64,000 nucleotides of DNA from Chenopodium formosanum (lineage: Eukaryota > Streptophyta > Magnoliopsida > Caryophyllales > Amaranthaceae), in NCBI GenBank assembly GCA_024500155.1, contig CM044871.1:30688728-30752727 (forward strand). Reading direction: 5' to 3'. Both the position numbers and the translations under genes were made by a program. Shown here one piece after another: positions 13,901 to 25,900 of the stretch. Position 1 is the stretch's first letter. Each line of letters begins with the position of its first letter. Under the pieces are notes generated by a model. That model did not search any database, had not been told where the DNA came from, and worked only from the letters and a program-made list of their open reading frames with translations.

Positions 13901-16900
13901 AGAATTAGAATAATTCTCAACCACATTCACACTAAAACACTTCTCCTTTGTCATGGGGCTTTTAGGGATATTATTAAGATTAAAAATAATTTTATCATCC
14001 CCTACTGATAGTGTTAATTTACCACTTCTCACATCTATGATTGCTCCTACAATGTTAGGGAATGGTTTACCCTATATAATCGGGGTTTGCATATCCTCAG
14101 CCATATCAAGAACAACAAAATCAACAGGTATATAAAATTTACCTACTCTAACGGGAACATCCTCTAAAACACCTAAGGAGTATTTGAAAGAACGGTCAGC
14201 CATTTGTAGAGTAATATTAGTAGCTTTTAATTTATCTATATTCAGTTTGGAACACACAGATAATGGCATAACACTAACGCTAGCACCCAAATCACACAAT
14301 GCATTATCAATTATTAGATTTCTTATATGACAAGGGATAGAAAAGCTACCCGAATCTTTTAATTTAGGTGGAGATTTATTCTGAAGTACGGCACTATACT
14401 CTACAGTGAAAGCTACTGTCTCTACCTCACTAATAGACCTTTTTTCTTGTCAATATTTCTTTCATAAATTTTGCATATGAAGGAATTTGTGTGATTAATT
14501 CAGTGAAGGGAACTGTTACCTTTAAATCTTTCACTATCTCCAGGAACTTACCAAATTGCTTATCCAAATTTGTTTTCAAGTGACGATTGGGGAATTGAAG
14601 TTTGCTAACTGGCTTTGGAGCATCATTGCTCTTATCTTGAGTGGTCACCTTCTCTAGAGTCGTACCCTGCAATGTAGAATTAGATATGTTAGTACTATGC
14701 TTTAGCCCTGCAGGGCTATTAGCTACATTGTCTGGTTTAACGGAATCAAGATTAGCATTATTTAATAACACAGGTTCATCAATTCTGGGCATAGGGGGCC
14801 CTTCATAGTTTGAACCACTCTTTAGAGTAATTGCATAGGCTTAATCTGTAGGCCTGGTCGGCTGTGCCGGCAGAGTTCCCCGTTGGCGGGCTTGTAGAGT
14901 AGCGGAAAGTTGCGCAATTTGATTATCTACAATTTTATTGTGCGCTAGGATTGAATCAATTTGCGCATCTCTACTCTCTATATGCTTTTTGCATATTAAC
15001 CAACATCGCTCTAATTTTCACCAAAGAAGGGTCGGAAGATGAGGGGGATTGTTGTGGTTGGTTCTTCTAGCCAGCATTGGGATGGTAATATTTCTGCTGC
15101 TGTTGCTGTGGCGCCTGTGGTTCTTGTGGTGGTGGATTTTGAACATTAGTACTCTGGTAGGAAAGGTACGGATGATTCCGATACCCAGGATTGTTGGTGT
15201 TGGAGTATGGGTTATTCTGCGTATAAGCTTGAAAGGCATTAACTTGCTCCACGGAACTCCTGTAATCTTGTTCCCAATGACCTAAAATTCCACAATTTTC
15301 ACAGAAAGCCTCATTAGAATTATTATTAATTGCAGAAACATTAGCTACATTAGCAGTGCTAAGATTATCTAATTTTTGGCAGATAGAGGTCAATTGAGGC
15401 AAATCCTCTAGGATTCCCATATTGGGAATTATGTATCGCCATATCTTCAATAACTTGACTTGCATCATCAACATTAAGATTCATAAATCTCCCACTAGCT
15501 GCAGAATCTAAAATTATTCTAGAAAAATTTCCAATGCCATTGTAAAAGGCTTGGATTAACTGCCATTGTGCTAAATTATGATGGGGGCATTCTCTTTGTA
15601 GGTCCTTAAACCTCTCCCAAGCCTCATATAAAGATTCATCAGCTTCTTGGGCAAAGTTCTGAATTGCACTCCGTAGTACGGCTGTTCTCTCTGCAGGATA
15701 ATACTTGTTATAAAAATTCAAAACAAGAGTTTCCCAGTGAGTTATACCAAGTGCAGTTCTATTTAAGCCATTAAACCACAATTTAGCTTATCCAGTTAAA
15801 GAGAAGGGAAAGAGAATCTCCCTTATTTGGTCTTGTGTGACCCCGGCTTGCCTGATGGTGTTACAGTATTGACAATAGTCGGCAATGTGAAGATTTGGGT
15901 CTTCACCCTTGGCTCCACTAAATTGCTTCCTCTCTATTATCGTTATAAATTGGGGTTTAATTTCAAATTGTACCCCATCAAGAGCCGGAGTGGGAGTGAG
16001 ATGTGGAAAATCTATAAGCTTTGGTTGTGAGTAATCACTAAGCTTCTTTGGAGCCGTCATCTCTGATATGATGATACCTCTGAATCGCTGGAACCAGTTG
16101 GAGGATCTCGGTGATTATTATTATCACCAGAGTTCGCTAGGATTTGCTTGTAAAGGTTTTTCTGTCTATGGAAGGAACGTTCGATCATGTACCCTGATGG
16201 GCATAAACAAAAAAACTAAAAGCAAATATGAGATTTGCCTCAAAGAACTTACGTTCTCTGAGACAAAAAGAAATAACCTAGACTACAAAATAATCAGAAA
16301 TAAAAATAAAACCGTTAACCCGGCAACGGCGCCAAATTTTGACAGGGTAGAGTCGTATCCCCAAATCAAAAGTAATTCCTAAATCCTCTAACTAATGTAG
16401 ATAGGGAAGTAGGGTCGAATCCACAAAGAAACGGGTCTTTCTATTCCTAATTAACTAATATAATCTAGATTATGAAGTAACCAATATATAAGTTTGAATA
16501 TGAAACTAAACTACAAAGATTAAGAATAGGGAGAAAACAATGAATAAAAAGGATCTAGGGCATAGGTTCACCAATAAATAATATTCCAGGGTAGAATATA
16601 ATAATCATTCATCAATGCATACATGCATACATTAATCAGATTATAAAGGGCTTTCGCTACGTATTATAATCACACAATTAATTTACCGGTATTAAATCTC
16701 ATCTTTCGAATCTCGACTTAACCATTTATAAATTAACCTGCCTAGTGAAACTAGACCTAAACATCAATTCTCATCTGTCGAATCTCGAATCAATATTGTC
16801 AAACTCATGCATAAAAGATCAGGCCTAATCTAGTCACAGAGCATTAAATCAATCAATAGGAAATTAATCTAGCATTGACAATCAACAACAATAAATTACC

Positions 16901-19900
16901 CCTTCATATTATTTATGGATCCCCATAAACCCTAGAAATAGAACTACTCACTCATGATAAAAACTAAACTAATCAAAGCAATAAAGCAAGACATAATCAA
17001 AGGTGGAATGAAATAAACCACTAAGATTAAGAGAAGAGAAGTAGTTACCAAAATAAATCTGGAATTAAGAGTAGATTAAGAACAAAGGTATAAGAGAGAG
17101 AAAATCTAAGAAAACAATTAAGAGAGTAAAGAAAAAGTAAAAAAGAGATCCTAAAATCGTATTACGGAGGAGTATTTATACTCCGTACAAATCCTAAACT
17201 AAAACAAACTTAAACGACGAAATTAACCCCTAATAATTACACGCGCCCGATCGGGCGCGCCTTTTTGCTCTTCAGGTTAAATCTCGCGTCCGGCCGGGCG
17301 CGTCACCGGGCGCCAACCTTTGCTTCTCCCGCCCGGCCGGGCGCGCCTCCAGGCGCCAGCCTCTTTGGCCGGGCGGCTCTCTTGGGCCACTAATTGGACT
17401 ACGATTGGGCTCCAATTCTTCGGGCCAATCTGGGTTTCCTCTTCGGGTCTTGAATACTCGGTCCAAATTCCCCGGTATCACCTATACCGAGCCCTTAATC
17501 ACCGGTTCAATGGCTCTAACCGGCCCTGGGCTATAAACTCTTGTCGTGCTTCTCCAGTGCTCGTGATTGCTCCAAAATATCTCGGGAAAATACTCCAAAA
17601 GTGTAAATCCCTGCAAAAGTCAACCAAATCTACGAAAACACTAGAAAACACCAATTAGTAATAAAAGTGGCTCTAAAGAGCCAAAAACACTACTAATTAT
17701 GACCAAGGGACGGGGGTAAAATACTATATAAAATAGACACATCATGATTTCGGGTACATAAACACGGGTAGTGACTTGTCGAAGACATGGGAAATATGCC
17801 AATGAGGTTCTATAATGGTGTTATTCAAACCATCCACAATGTTGAGATATGTACCCAATGCATGTGCTAATTTGTTAACATCGGGAGAGTTGACAAAGTA
17901 CGAACATAAGTACATTAGTAGTGGAAGATGGTGTAAAGTGTATCATGTTAATATATTAGTTTACAAAGGAGGAAAGTAGGCAATAATATATGTTATGTGG
18001 ATGGGTATGTCGTTGAAGAGCATAAAGTGTTGATCGTACGGAAGTAAAAAACAAAGGTCTAATTATGTCATGAAGCGAAATTATGTAGTGATTTGGGTCG
18101 AGAGAGTTATTTTGTGGGTTTATCACCTCAAATACCAAATGCAATACTTATTATTGAATAATAAAGGAAAATGAATGAAAGAGTAAGAAATTATAGGAAT
18201 ATAATATGTGGAAGCAAGAAATTTTTGAAATATATTCAGTTTAGCCTTCTATTTTAGTTGTGTAACTTTCTTATCTATATTAAAAAGTCGATATTATAAG
18301 ATTGGAGAAAAAGAAAAGTTAAAGAAACCTAAAGAAGTGTATGTTATTGTGAGGATGCAATTTGTGTGAGATAACATTGGTTGTTTAGGGTTTTGTTATT
18401 AAGGGTATGAATTGAGTCTTCTTAAAACACATCATACCTAATGTTAGTTGTGGTGTTCTCCATTTGTATTTGAAAATAGTATTAGTGAAGTTTTCACCTT
18501 TAGTGATTTGGAGGGAGCATGGTTTTTCTCATTTTGTCGAGGAAGGGTTTTCCAAGAAAAATATGGTGGATTATTTTTCGAACTTTTGCTTTATTTTCTT
18601 TCCAATATTGTCTTTATTTGTTGCTCCATTTTAGTAATCTTTATCTTCCTTACTTCAAAGAGAAACTTTGAGTGGAATCCGAAAGAAGTTATAGAGAAAC
18701 TTTGAAATACACGGATAACTGTTAAAACAACTCGCATTAGAGCTCTAAATTGATCCTTGCTATTGTGGACTATATAACTCCAGAGAGCTTTTAGATAAAT
18801 ATGCATATGTTTAAAGATTAAACTTATCCAAATTCTTAAAAAAGAAACAAAGTAGAAGCACAAGGAAGAGGAACCTACTACCCTTTTAGCCATATACCCA
18901 TAACAGCTCACATGAGTTCACATGTCCACTATCAATGTGAAGATAATAGGGTACAAGGGCGTTTCATAATCTTTACCCATTTTACCTTAATTAATTTCAT
19001 AACATTTCGAACTAGAATAAGGGGCATATAATCTCATAATCTTTACCATTTCACCTTTTATTTTCCTATCATTGTGGTTAATTTCCATAATTTGTTTATC
19101 GATTATTTTTTACCTCTAACTTGGTGTTGTTCAATTTTGTGTTTTGTGGCATGACTAGTAATAACTATGCTGAATTGGATTGTTGGTGGAATTTGATTTA
19201 GGAAAAATTAGTTTTAATAATCCCGAGCTCTATTCTTTTAATAATCCCAATTGTCGATTATTTTAGAATAATCCCAACTTTAAGATGCATTTTCTTTCAA
19301 TAAGCCCTGATGAAAGGGTTAAATTTAATTTTCACAAAAACCTTTACCACAAGTCGAATGCTAATTGGTAAAAAAAAAAAAGCAAAAAAAAAAAAAAAAA
19401 CAAGCACTAACCACTGCAACCCCACCCCCTTCCTTCCAGCCCCATCGGAACCCACCTCCCTCTCTCCCCATCCCCATCGAAAACCATCCCCTTCCCCTGA
19501 AACCACCACAACCCAACCCCCTGCTCCCAAAATAACCAACTTACCACAAACCACCAGCAGCCCCACCCCTTTCCCCCAAAACCACCATTTCAACCCTCCC
19601 TTCCCCTGAAACCACCAAAACCCCACCCCTTGCCCCCAAAACCACCAACTTACCCCTTCCCCACTGAAATCATCGCGACACCATCCCTCTTTCCCTAAGG
19701 TCACTACACCAAAACCTAGGCTAGTTTCCAAAACCACCACACCCAAACCAAGCTTTTCAAGGGGGTTTCTGGCGGTGCTAAGGTAGAGGATTCGGTCTCC
19801 TGGTGAGGGTGGAGGAGAGTGTGGTTTCAGGTGTGGGGCTGTCGAGGGAGGGGTGGGTGCCTGTGGTGGGGCTGAGGAGGGGGTTGGTGTCGGCGGTGGG

Positions 19901-22900
19901 GTTGGTTTCAATTATTAATTTTTACATTTTTTTATTTTTTAAAAGATTTTAATTTTTAAAATTATTTTTGGACTGATCATGTGTTGATACATGTCTAGGT
20001 AACCTGGTATACTGATCATGTGTTGATACATGTCTAGGTAACCTGGTATAACAGGTTGATGACTACTTATTGACTGGTTGGGCCTAATAGAAAAAAAATA
20101 CCCTAAAGTTCCAGGAAAGTTAGGATTACTAAAAGAAATTAGCCCAAAGTTGGGGTTATTAAAACCAAATTTTCCTTTGATTTATCTATTATCATTATCC
20201 TTCCTTTGGGTAAAGGTTACATTTAATGCTGGATGGTTTGCACATATCTTAAGCTGTTGATTTATCACTGTTTTATGGGAGTTTTGAGTTGGGAAGACAT
20301 GGAGAAAAAATTTCATTATAGTGAGAGATCAATATCCATTGTCATTGTCCTTTTGTCAAATTCTTAACAATGTTCTAATCCTCTCAATTGGTGAGAATCA
20401 TGAGATGCGTTAGGTGATTCATGCAGGGCCAGGGAAAACTCTAGCAAGGTTCTTTGATTTAGGAATAAACCTTTTTGTTAGATTATGATGAAAAGTAATA
20501 CACTTGTTAATTATTTAATGATGAACCTAATAAGAACATTAATATACCTTTGTACCATGCCTTCCCATGACAATTTGATCTTAAAAACTTATATAGATAA
20601 AAGAAAGGATATAGAAAACCAGAATACACTTGTCGTAGGAATAGAACCCACTACTTATTGTACCAAAGTAGACACTAAAGGGCTAGAGACCAACTCAGCT
20701 ATAAATACTTTGTGTAATAGTTGACAACAATTAACTATATAAACTGAAATTTCTGGGCATGGGGCGGGCCGTGGCCAGGGCAGGCCCGCCCCTGGATCCG
20801 TCTTTGCACACAATCGAACAGTGAAGAGCTAATGCAGCCCGTGACCTGTAGGCCGGCTTATGGTGATGTGATAATGCGGCCTTGCTACGAGCTTCGTTCA
20901 TTTTGCTTATTGTTGGTTTGTTCTTTGCTTCTGTGCATAAGATCAGTTTATGCTAAGCTGCAAGTCCAATTACATTATGCATGCTAATTGATAGCCATTT
21001 CTGGCTAAATACCAATAGCTTGATTAAAATTTTCAATTGTTATCTATTTCCAATCCTATAAAATATCTTTTAAAGTAATACACATTGTTTGAAGGACATA
21101 CTTTCAACCATTTTTCCTCATGAGATTTCTCAATACAACAATTTCATTCAAGGACTATGGCTGGTTCAGTTAATCTTAAGAAATTTGAAGTTTAGGCAGA
21201 AGATTGAGCGGAGTAGCAAGTCCAGGGAAGATCAGATGTGAACTATTGTACCCTTAGCAGGAAAACCTTGTGCTCTTTTTCAAAAGTTGGTCAATTTAAG
21301 GAACAACACACATTTGTTTATGCATGCATGTATTTGAGAAAGCATTATATTATCTTTCATCTATAATAATTAATGTTGATTTCACATATTTTCAGGGAGC
21401 TTTTGTTTGGAGCAGCAAGGCACTGGTTACTGAGGTTTGCTGACAAACTGATATTTATAACATTATTTTCTCTTGTTTTCTCCATGTTATTTATCTACAT
21501 CTTGTGAAATGTAAAAAGCCACACGACATCTATGTTGCTACCTTCTCGCACCCCATCCATGTAACCTTAATCCATTAATCCCCACATACAGCTCATCATC
21601 GCCATCTTCACCCCCCACTGCACGACTCCTGTGCCCTCCCCTAACTTCCTTTGCATTTGGCACATTAAATTACATTCTTCCTCCTCCACAACTTGATGGC
21701 AACAAAATTTCAATATAATGCAGCCTTTGACCTCCTTGGTTGGATCAAGGCTACCGTGTTGTTTTGGATTGTGTTCATTGGTTGCTTGAGAAGGTGTTGG
21801 AACATTTCTCTCGAATTTTGTAGATGGTTTTGTAAAATGTTTTGTGAGGTCGTGGGATGGGGTTGGTGTTAGAGTTAAAGTTGATAAATTTTGTATCTTG
21901 ATGTAAAAACTAACAGGATGTAACCTTAAACAGTGAAAGCTTTTCTTAACTGGTGCACACATGAGCACAATTTCCTTTTTTAATATTCTGAAGCTAAAAT
22001 ATAATGGGCTGTAAGCATGCTTTCACAATTTTGTTTTATTTTCAAAGGTGATGCTTCCTCTGTTTTTTAAGCCATTTCTCTTTGGACATTTATGTGATGG
22101 ATCCGTATTTGGGCCAGCCCATTAAGGTCTATCAACGAAGGGCCAAGAAGAGTAATGTGGGTCAGGCTCATGGGCAAGTCAACACCAACGGTAACCAAAG
22201 AAAAAAGACAGAAGCTGAGATACAATTGGAGGAACAAGAGGAGCGTTAGCTTTTGTCAAGGAAGCTAATTTAGGAAAGAAGACAAGTTCGAAAAGGAGGA
22301 TTCACTACTTTAGTAACAATGGCAAAAAGATTGTGTTCCCTAAGGTGTGGAGGTCAACTATTATTAGTTTTAGGTTATGTTAGTGCTTGAGTATAAATGG
22401 TAATGTTGAATGTAGTAGCCACTTATCCAGAAAATTGTTGAGAGTAACCTCATGAGAGTTGTAGCCTAAAGCTGCTTGAGATTAATAGCCTAAAGCTATT
22501 TCTATCTTGTAACCCCTTAGTTCATTTATTAATCAAAGTACTCAAGCTTACCTCCAAGATTACCGTTAATTAATTACAATTATAGTGCGTAAAAATCAGT
22601 CTTTGACAACTTGATATCAGAGCGGGACGATCATGGCCGGAGGACCGTCCTTGAGTCAGTGAGCTGACGCGGCGAATGAGAGGTTGGAAGTAGTCGAGTC
22701 ACGGCTGAAGCCAATTGAAGAGAAGTTCACTCACCAGGAAGCCTCTATCGGGCGTGCGATGGCCAAGGCGGTGAGTAAAGCTATGATGGACACTCAAAAG
22801 GTCATCACAGATAATTTCGCGGCGTTGTTTGAGACGGAGAAGAAGCGGCAGGAAGAAGATAGAATTCGGTTGGAAGGCCGGATTGACCATCTCCGAAGGG

Positions 22901-25900
22901 ATCAGGAACTCCAAGCATCCATGGTGGCTAGGGAGAACGAGAAATTCCGAGAGGAGGTGAAGGCATCCATAGCCGCCGTGGCTACGATGCCCAGAAATCG
23001 ACCACCAGTAATCCAACGGCGAGAATGAGGTGCGCACTCCACTCAATGGGGCGTTCGGAATGCGAGGGTGGAGGAATAGGGACCCACGAGAGTGGAACAA
23101 CGAGGGCGGGGGTGGCGATGTCTGATGGAAACCTCGGAAACTAGACATGCCGGTGTTCGAGGGTAAGGACCCGGACAATTGGGTGTTGAGGGCGAAGATG
23201 TATTTCGACGTTCACCAACTTTCCGACGAGGAACGCGTGACCGCCGCGGTGGTTGCGATGGATGGCCCCACCTTGCAATGGTATCATTGGGAAAATCGCA
23301 GGCGGCCCTTTGCCCATTGGACAAATCAGCGGTGAAGACTATTGAAGGAGTTCCGGCCACCCAACTCCGGCACGTTGCTGGAGCAGTGGCTGGCTGTGAC
23401 TCAACGGGGACGGTGGAAGATTACAAGAGGAAATTTATTGAGATGGCATTGCCCCTCGAAGACATACCAGAAGAAATTATGAAGGGCCAATTCATCAATG
23501 GGCTGAAAGAGAATATTAAGGTCGAGATCCGAATGTTGGGCCCAACAACTTTGGATCGGGCCATGGATTTGGCTGGGAAGATAGAAGAGCGGGATCGGGT
23601 CAGTAAGGGAAAGACAAGTGCCGGGCACTGGCGGGGCGGATCTAACCCAAATGGATCCGGATTCGGGGGATCCAACAGCAAGGTGGGTGGAGGCCTTATT
23701 TCTACCTATGGGCTTCTTACCAGTCCGAGCCCAAGCAAGAGTTGGCCCAAGGGGAGGGAATCTCATGGGTCTGTAAGCTTAAACAAGCCCAATGTGAGTC
23801 ATTCCACCAAATCAGTAAATGAGCCACGAAGACTCACAGAAGCAGAACTACAAGATCGACGGGCTAAGGGGCTGTGCTTTCGATGCGATGAACGGTGGGG
23901 AGTTGGGCTTCGGTGTAATAGAAAAGGAAAAGGGCTGAGTGTTTTGATGGTGGCCGAAGGGCCGGAAGAGGTGGAAGACGAGGAGTATGAAGGGGAGGAA
24001 GATGCGGTGGAAGCATCCTTGTGCTCCGTAGTGGGGTTGACCAACCCAAAAACTATGAAGCTTAAGGGGAGTATCTTAGGGAGAGAGGTGCTAGTCATGA
24101 TCGACCCGGGGGCAACCCACAATTTCTTGTAACTTGGATTGGTGGAGGAAGCTAAGGTGCCCCTGGAGAAGAGAGGGGAATTCGAAGTGTGCTTGGGAAA
24201 TGGGGAGACTGTGAGAGGAAGAGGCGTGTGTAGAGGTGTTAAGTTGAGCTTGAGGGGTGGAGTGACAATAATGGAGGATTTTTTGCCATTGGGGTTGGCA
24301 ATGTTGATGTAATTCTTGGAGTACAATGGTTAGAGGAGCTAGGGGCGGTGACTACAAATTGGAAGACTGCATCAAGGTGGCGGGTGTGCCAACCACGATA
24401 GTTGGGGATCCTAATCTAGAGAGGACCCGCGTGTCTCTCAAAGCTATGATACGCACCCTTTGCAAGAATAGGGGGGTGTTCTCGTGGAGGTTAATTGGGT
24501 GGAGGATCAAGGTGAGGTACAAGGGGGAAGTGAGGTACCACGGTTTTTAAGGGGGGTCATTGAGAAATTTGAGGGGGTGTTCAACATGCCTTCCGGGTTA
24601 CCACCCCACCGCAACCATGAACATGCCATAACCCTCAAAGGAAGTAACAACCCGGTGAGTGTTAGACCCTACCGGTACCCGCAAGCACAAAAAGATGAAA
24701 TTGCAAAGTTGATCAAAGAGATGATGGATGCCGGCATAATTCGACCATCTACTAGTCCCTTTAGTAGCCCGGTCTTGCTAGTAAAGAAGAAGCATGGGTC
24801 TTGGCGCTTTTGCGTCGACTACCGTGCTTTGAACAAGGAAACGGTGCCGGATAAGTACCCGATACCAGGATTGATGAGCTCCTTGATGAGCTACATGGAG
24901 CGGTGGGTTTCTCAAAGTTGGACTTGAAGTCCGGATACCATCGAATTCGGGTGAGACCCGAAGATACCCACAAGACCGCGTTTAGAACTCATGAGGGTCA
25001 CTACGAGTTTTTGGTGATGCCTTTTGGGTTGACTAACGCGCCGGCCACTTTTCAATCGTTAATGAACGATGTGTTTCGACCGTTTGTGAGGAAATTTGTC
25101 TTGGTGTTCTTTGATGATATATTGATTTATAGCCCGGTCTACTAGTCCCTTTAGTAGCCCGGTCTTGCTAGTAAAGAAGAAGGATGGGTCTTGGCGCTTT
25201 TGCGTCGACTACCGTGCTTTGAACAAGGAAACGGTGCCGGATAAGTACCCGATACCGGTGATTGATGAGCTACATGGAGCGGTGGTTTTCTCAAAGTTGG
25301 ACTTGAAGTCCGGATACCATCAAATTCGGGTGAGACCCGAAGATACCCACAAGACCGCATTTAGAACTCATGAAGGTCACTACGAGTTTTTGGTGATGCC
25401 TTTTGGGTTGACTAACGCGCCGGCCACTTTTCAATCGTTAATGAACAATGTGTTTCGACCGTTTTTGAGGAAATTTGTCTTGGTGTTCTTTGATGATATA
25501 TTGATTTATAGCAAGAGTGAGGAAGATCATAAGGAGCACGTGAGGTTGGTGCTAGAGAGGTTGGCCGAAAATAGCCTCTATGCTAACCTCAAGAAGTGTG
25601 ATTTTGGGCAAAAGAAGGTGGCCTACCTTGGCCATATAATTTCGGCCCATGGAGTGCAATGGACAGAGAGAAGGTTGAAGCCATTATGAAGTGGGAAACT
25701 CCTAAAAATTTGAGGGAATTAAGGGGGTTTTTAGGATTAACCGGGTATTACCGCAAGTTTGTGGCAAATTATGCCCAAATTGCGGCACCACTCACCTCAC
25801 AATTGAAGAAAGATTGTTTTGGGTGGTCCTTGGAAGCCACTCGAGCATTTGAGAGCCTTAAAGAAGCCATGGTTAAGGCCCCCGTCCTTGCCATGCCCGA

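Larger units (their letters stand above)
8213..17749 (-). mobile_element. Athila-like LTR retroelement lacking RT, RNase H and integrase
   Basis: Both LTRs (8218-9582, 16340-17744) begin TGACAGGG and end ACATCA on the + strand and are flanked by the 5-bp duplication TGATT (8213-8217, 17745-17749). Coding parts read on the minus strand. In element order: 5' LTR, tRNA-Asp primer site, gag, protease, a spacer with many GC palindromes, an Athila ORF1-type gene, a long non-coding stretch, polypurine tract, 3' LTR. No RT, RNase H or integrase motif occurs anywhere. The coding parts carry stops and frameshifts. It was probably mobilised in trans by a complete relative. Confidence 0.88.
6868..18604 (+). 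mobile_element. Decayed, internally deleted Ty1/copia element, interrupted by a later insertion
   Basis: About 450 bp at 6868-7322 and 18163-18604 are diverged direct repeats (shared blocks around AATTATAGGA, GTGGAAGCAAGA, TTTCTTTCCA) and look like LTRs. A degenerate primer site with AGAGTGGG follows the left one. Between them lie gag and protease remnants and then the right LTR, so RT and integrase are missing. The protease is split at 8217/17745 by the Athila-like element. Both LTRs are badly diverged, so this is the oldest layer in the intron. Exact outer boundaries and target duplication could not be fixed. Confidence 0.55.

Noticed and set aside
19297..19911. 204-codon minus-strand ORF rich in Gly, Trp and Val
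   Set aside because: Lies in the GC-biased core of a non-autonomous MULE. It is low complexity, with no domain, and the overlapping + frame is equally open.
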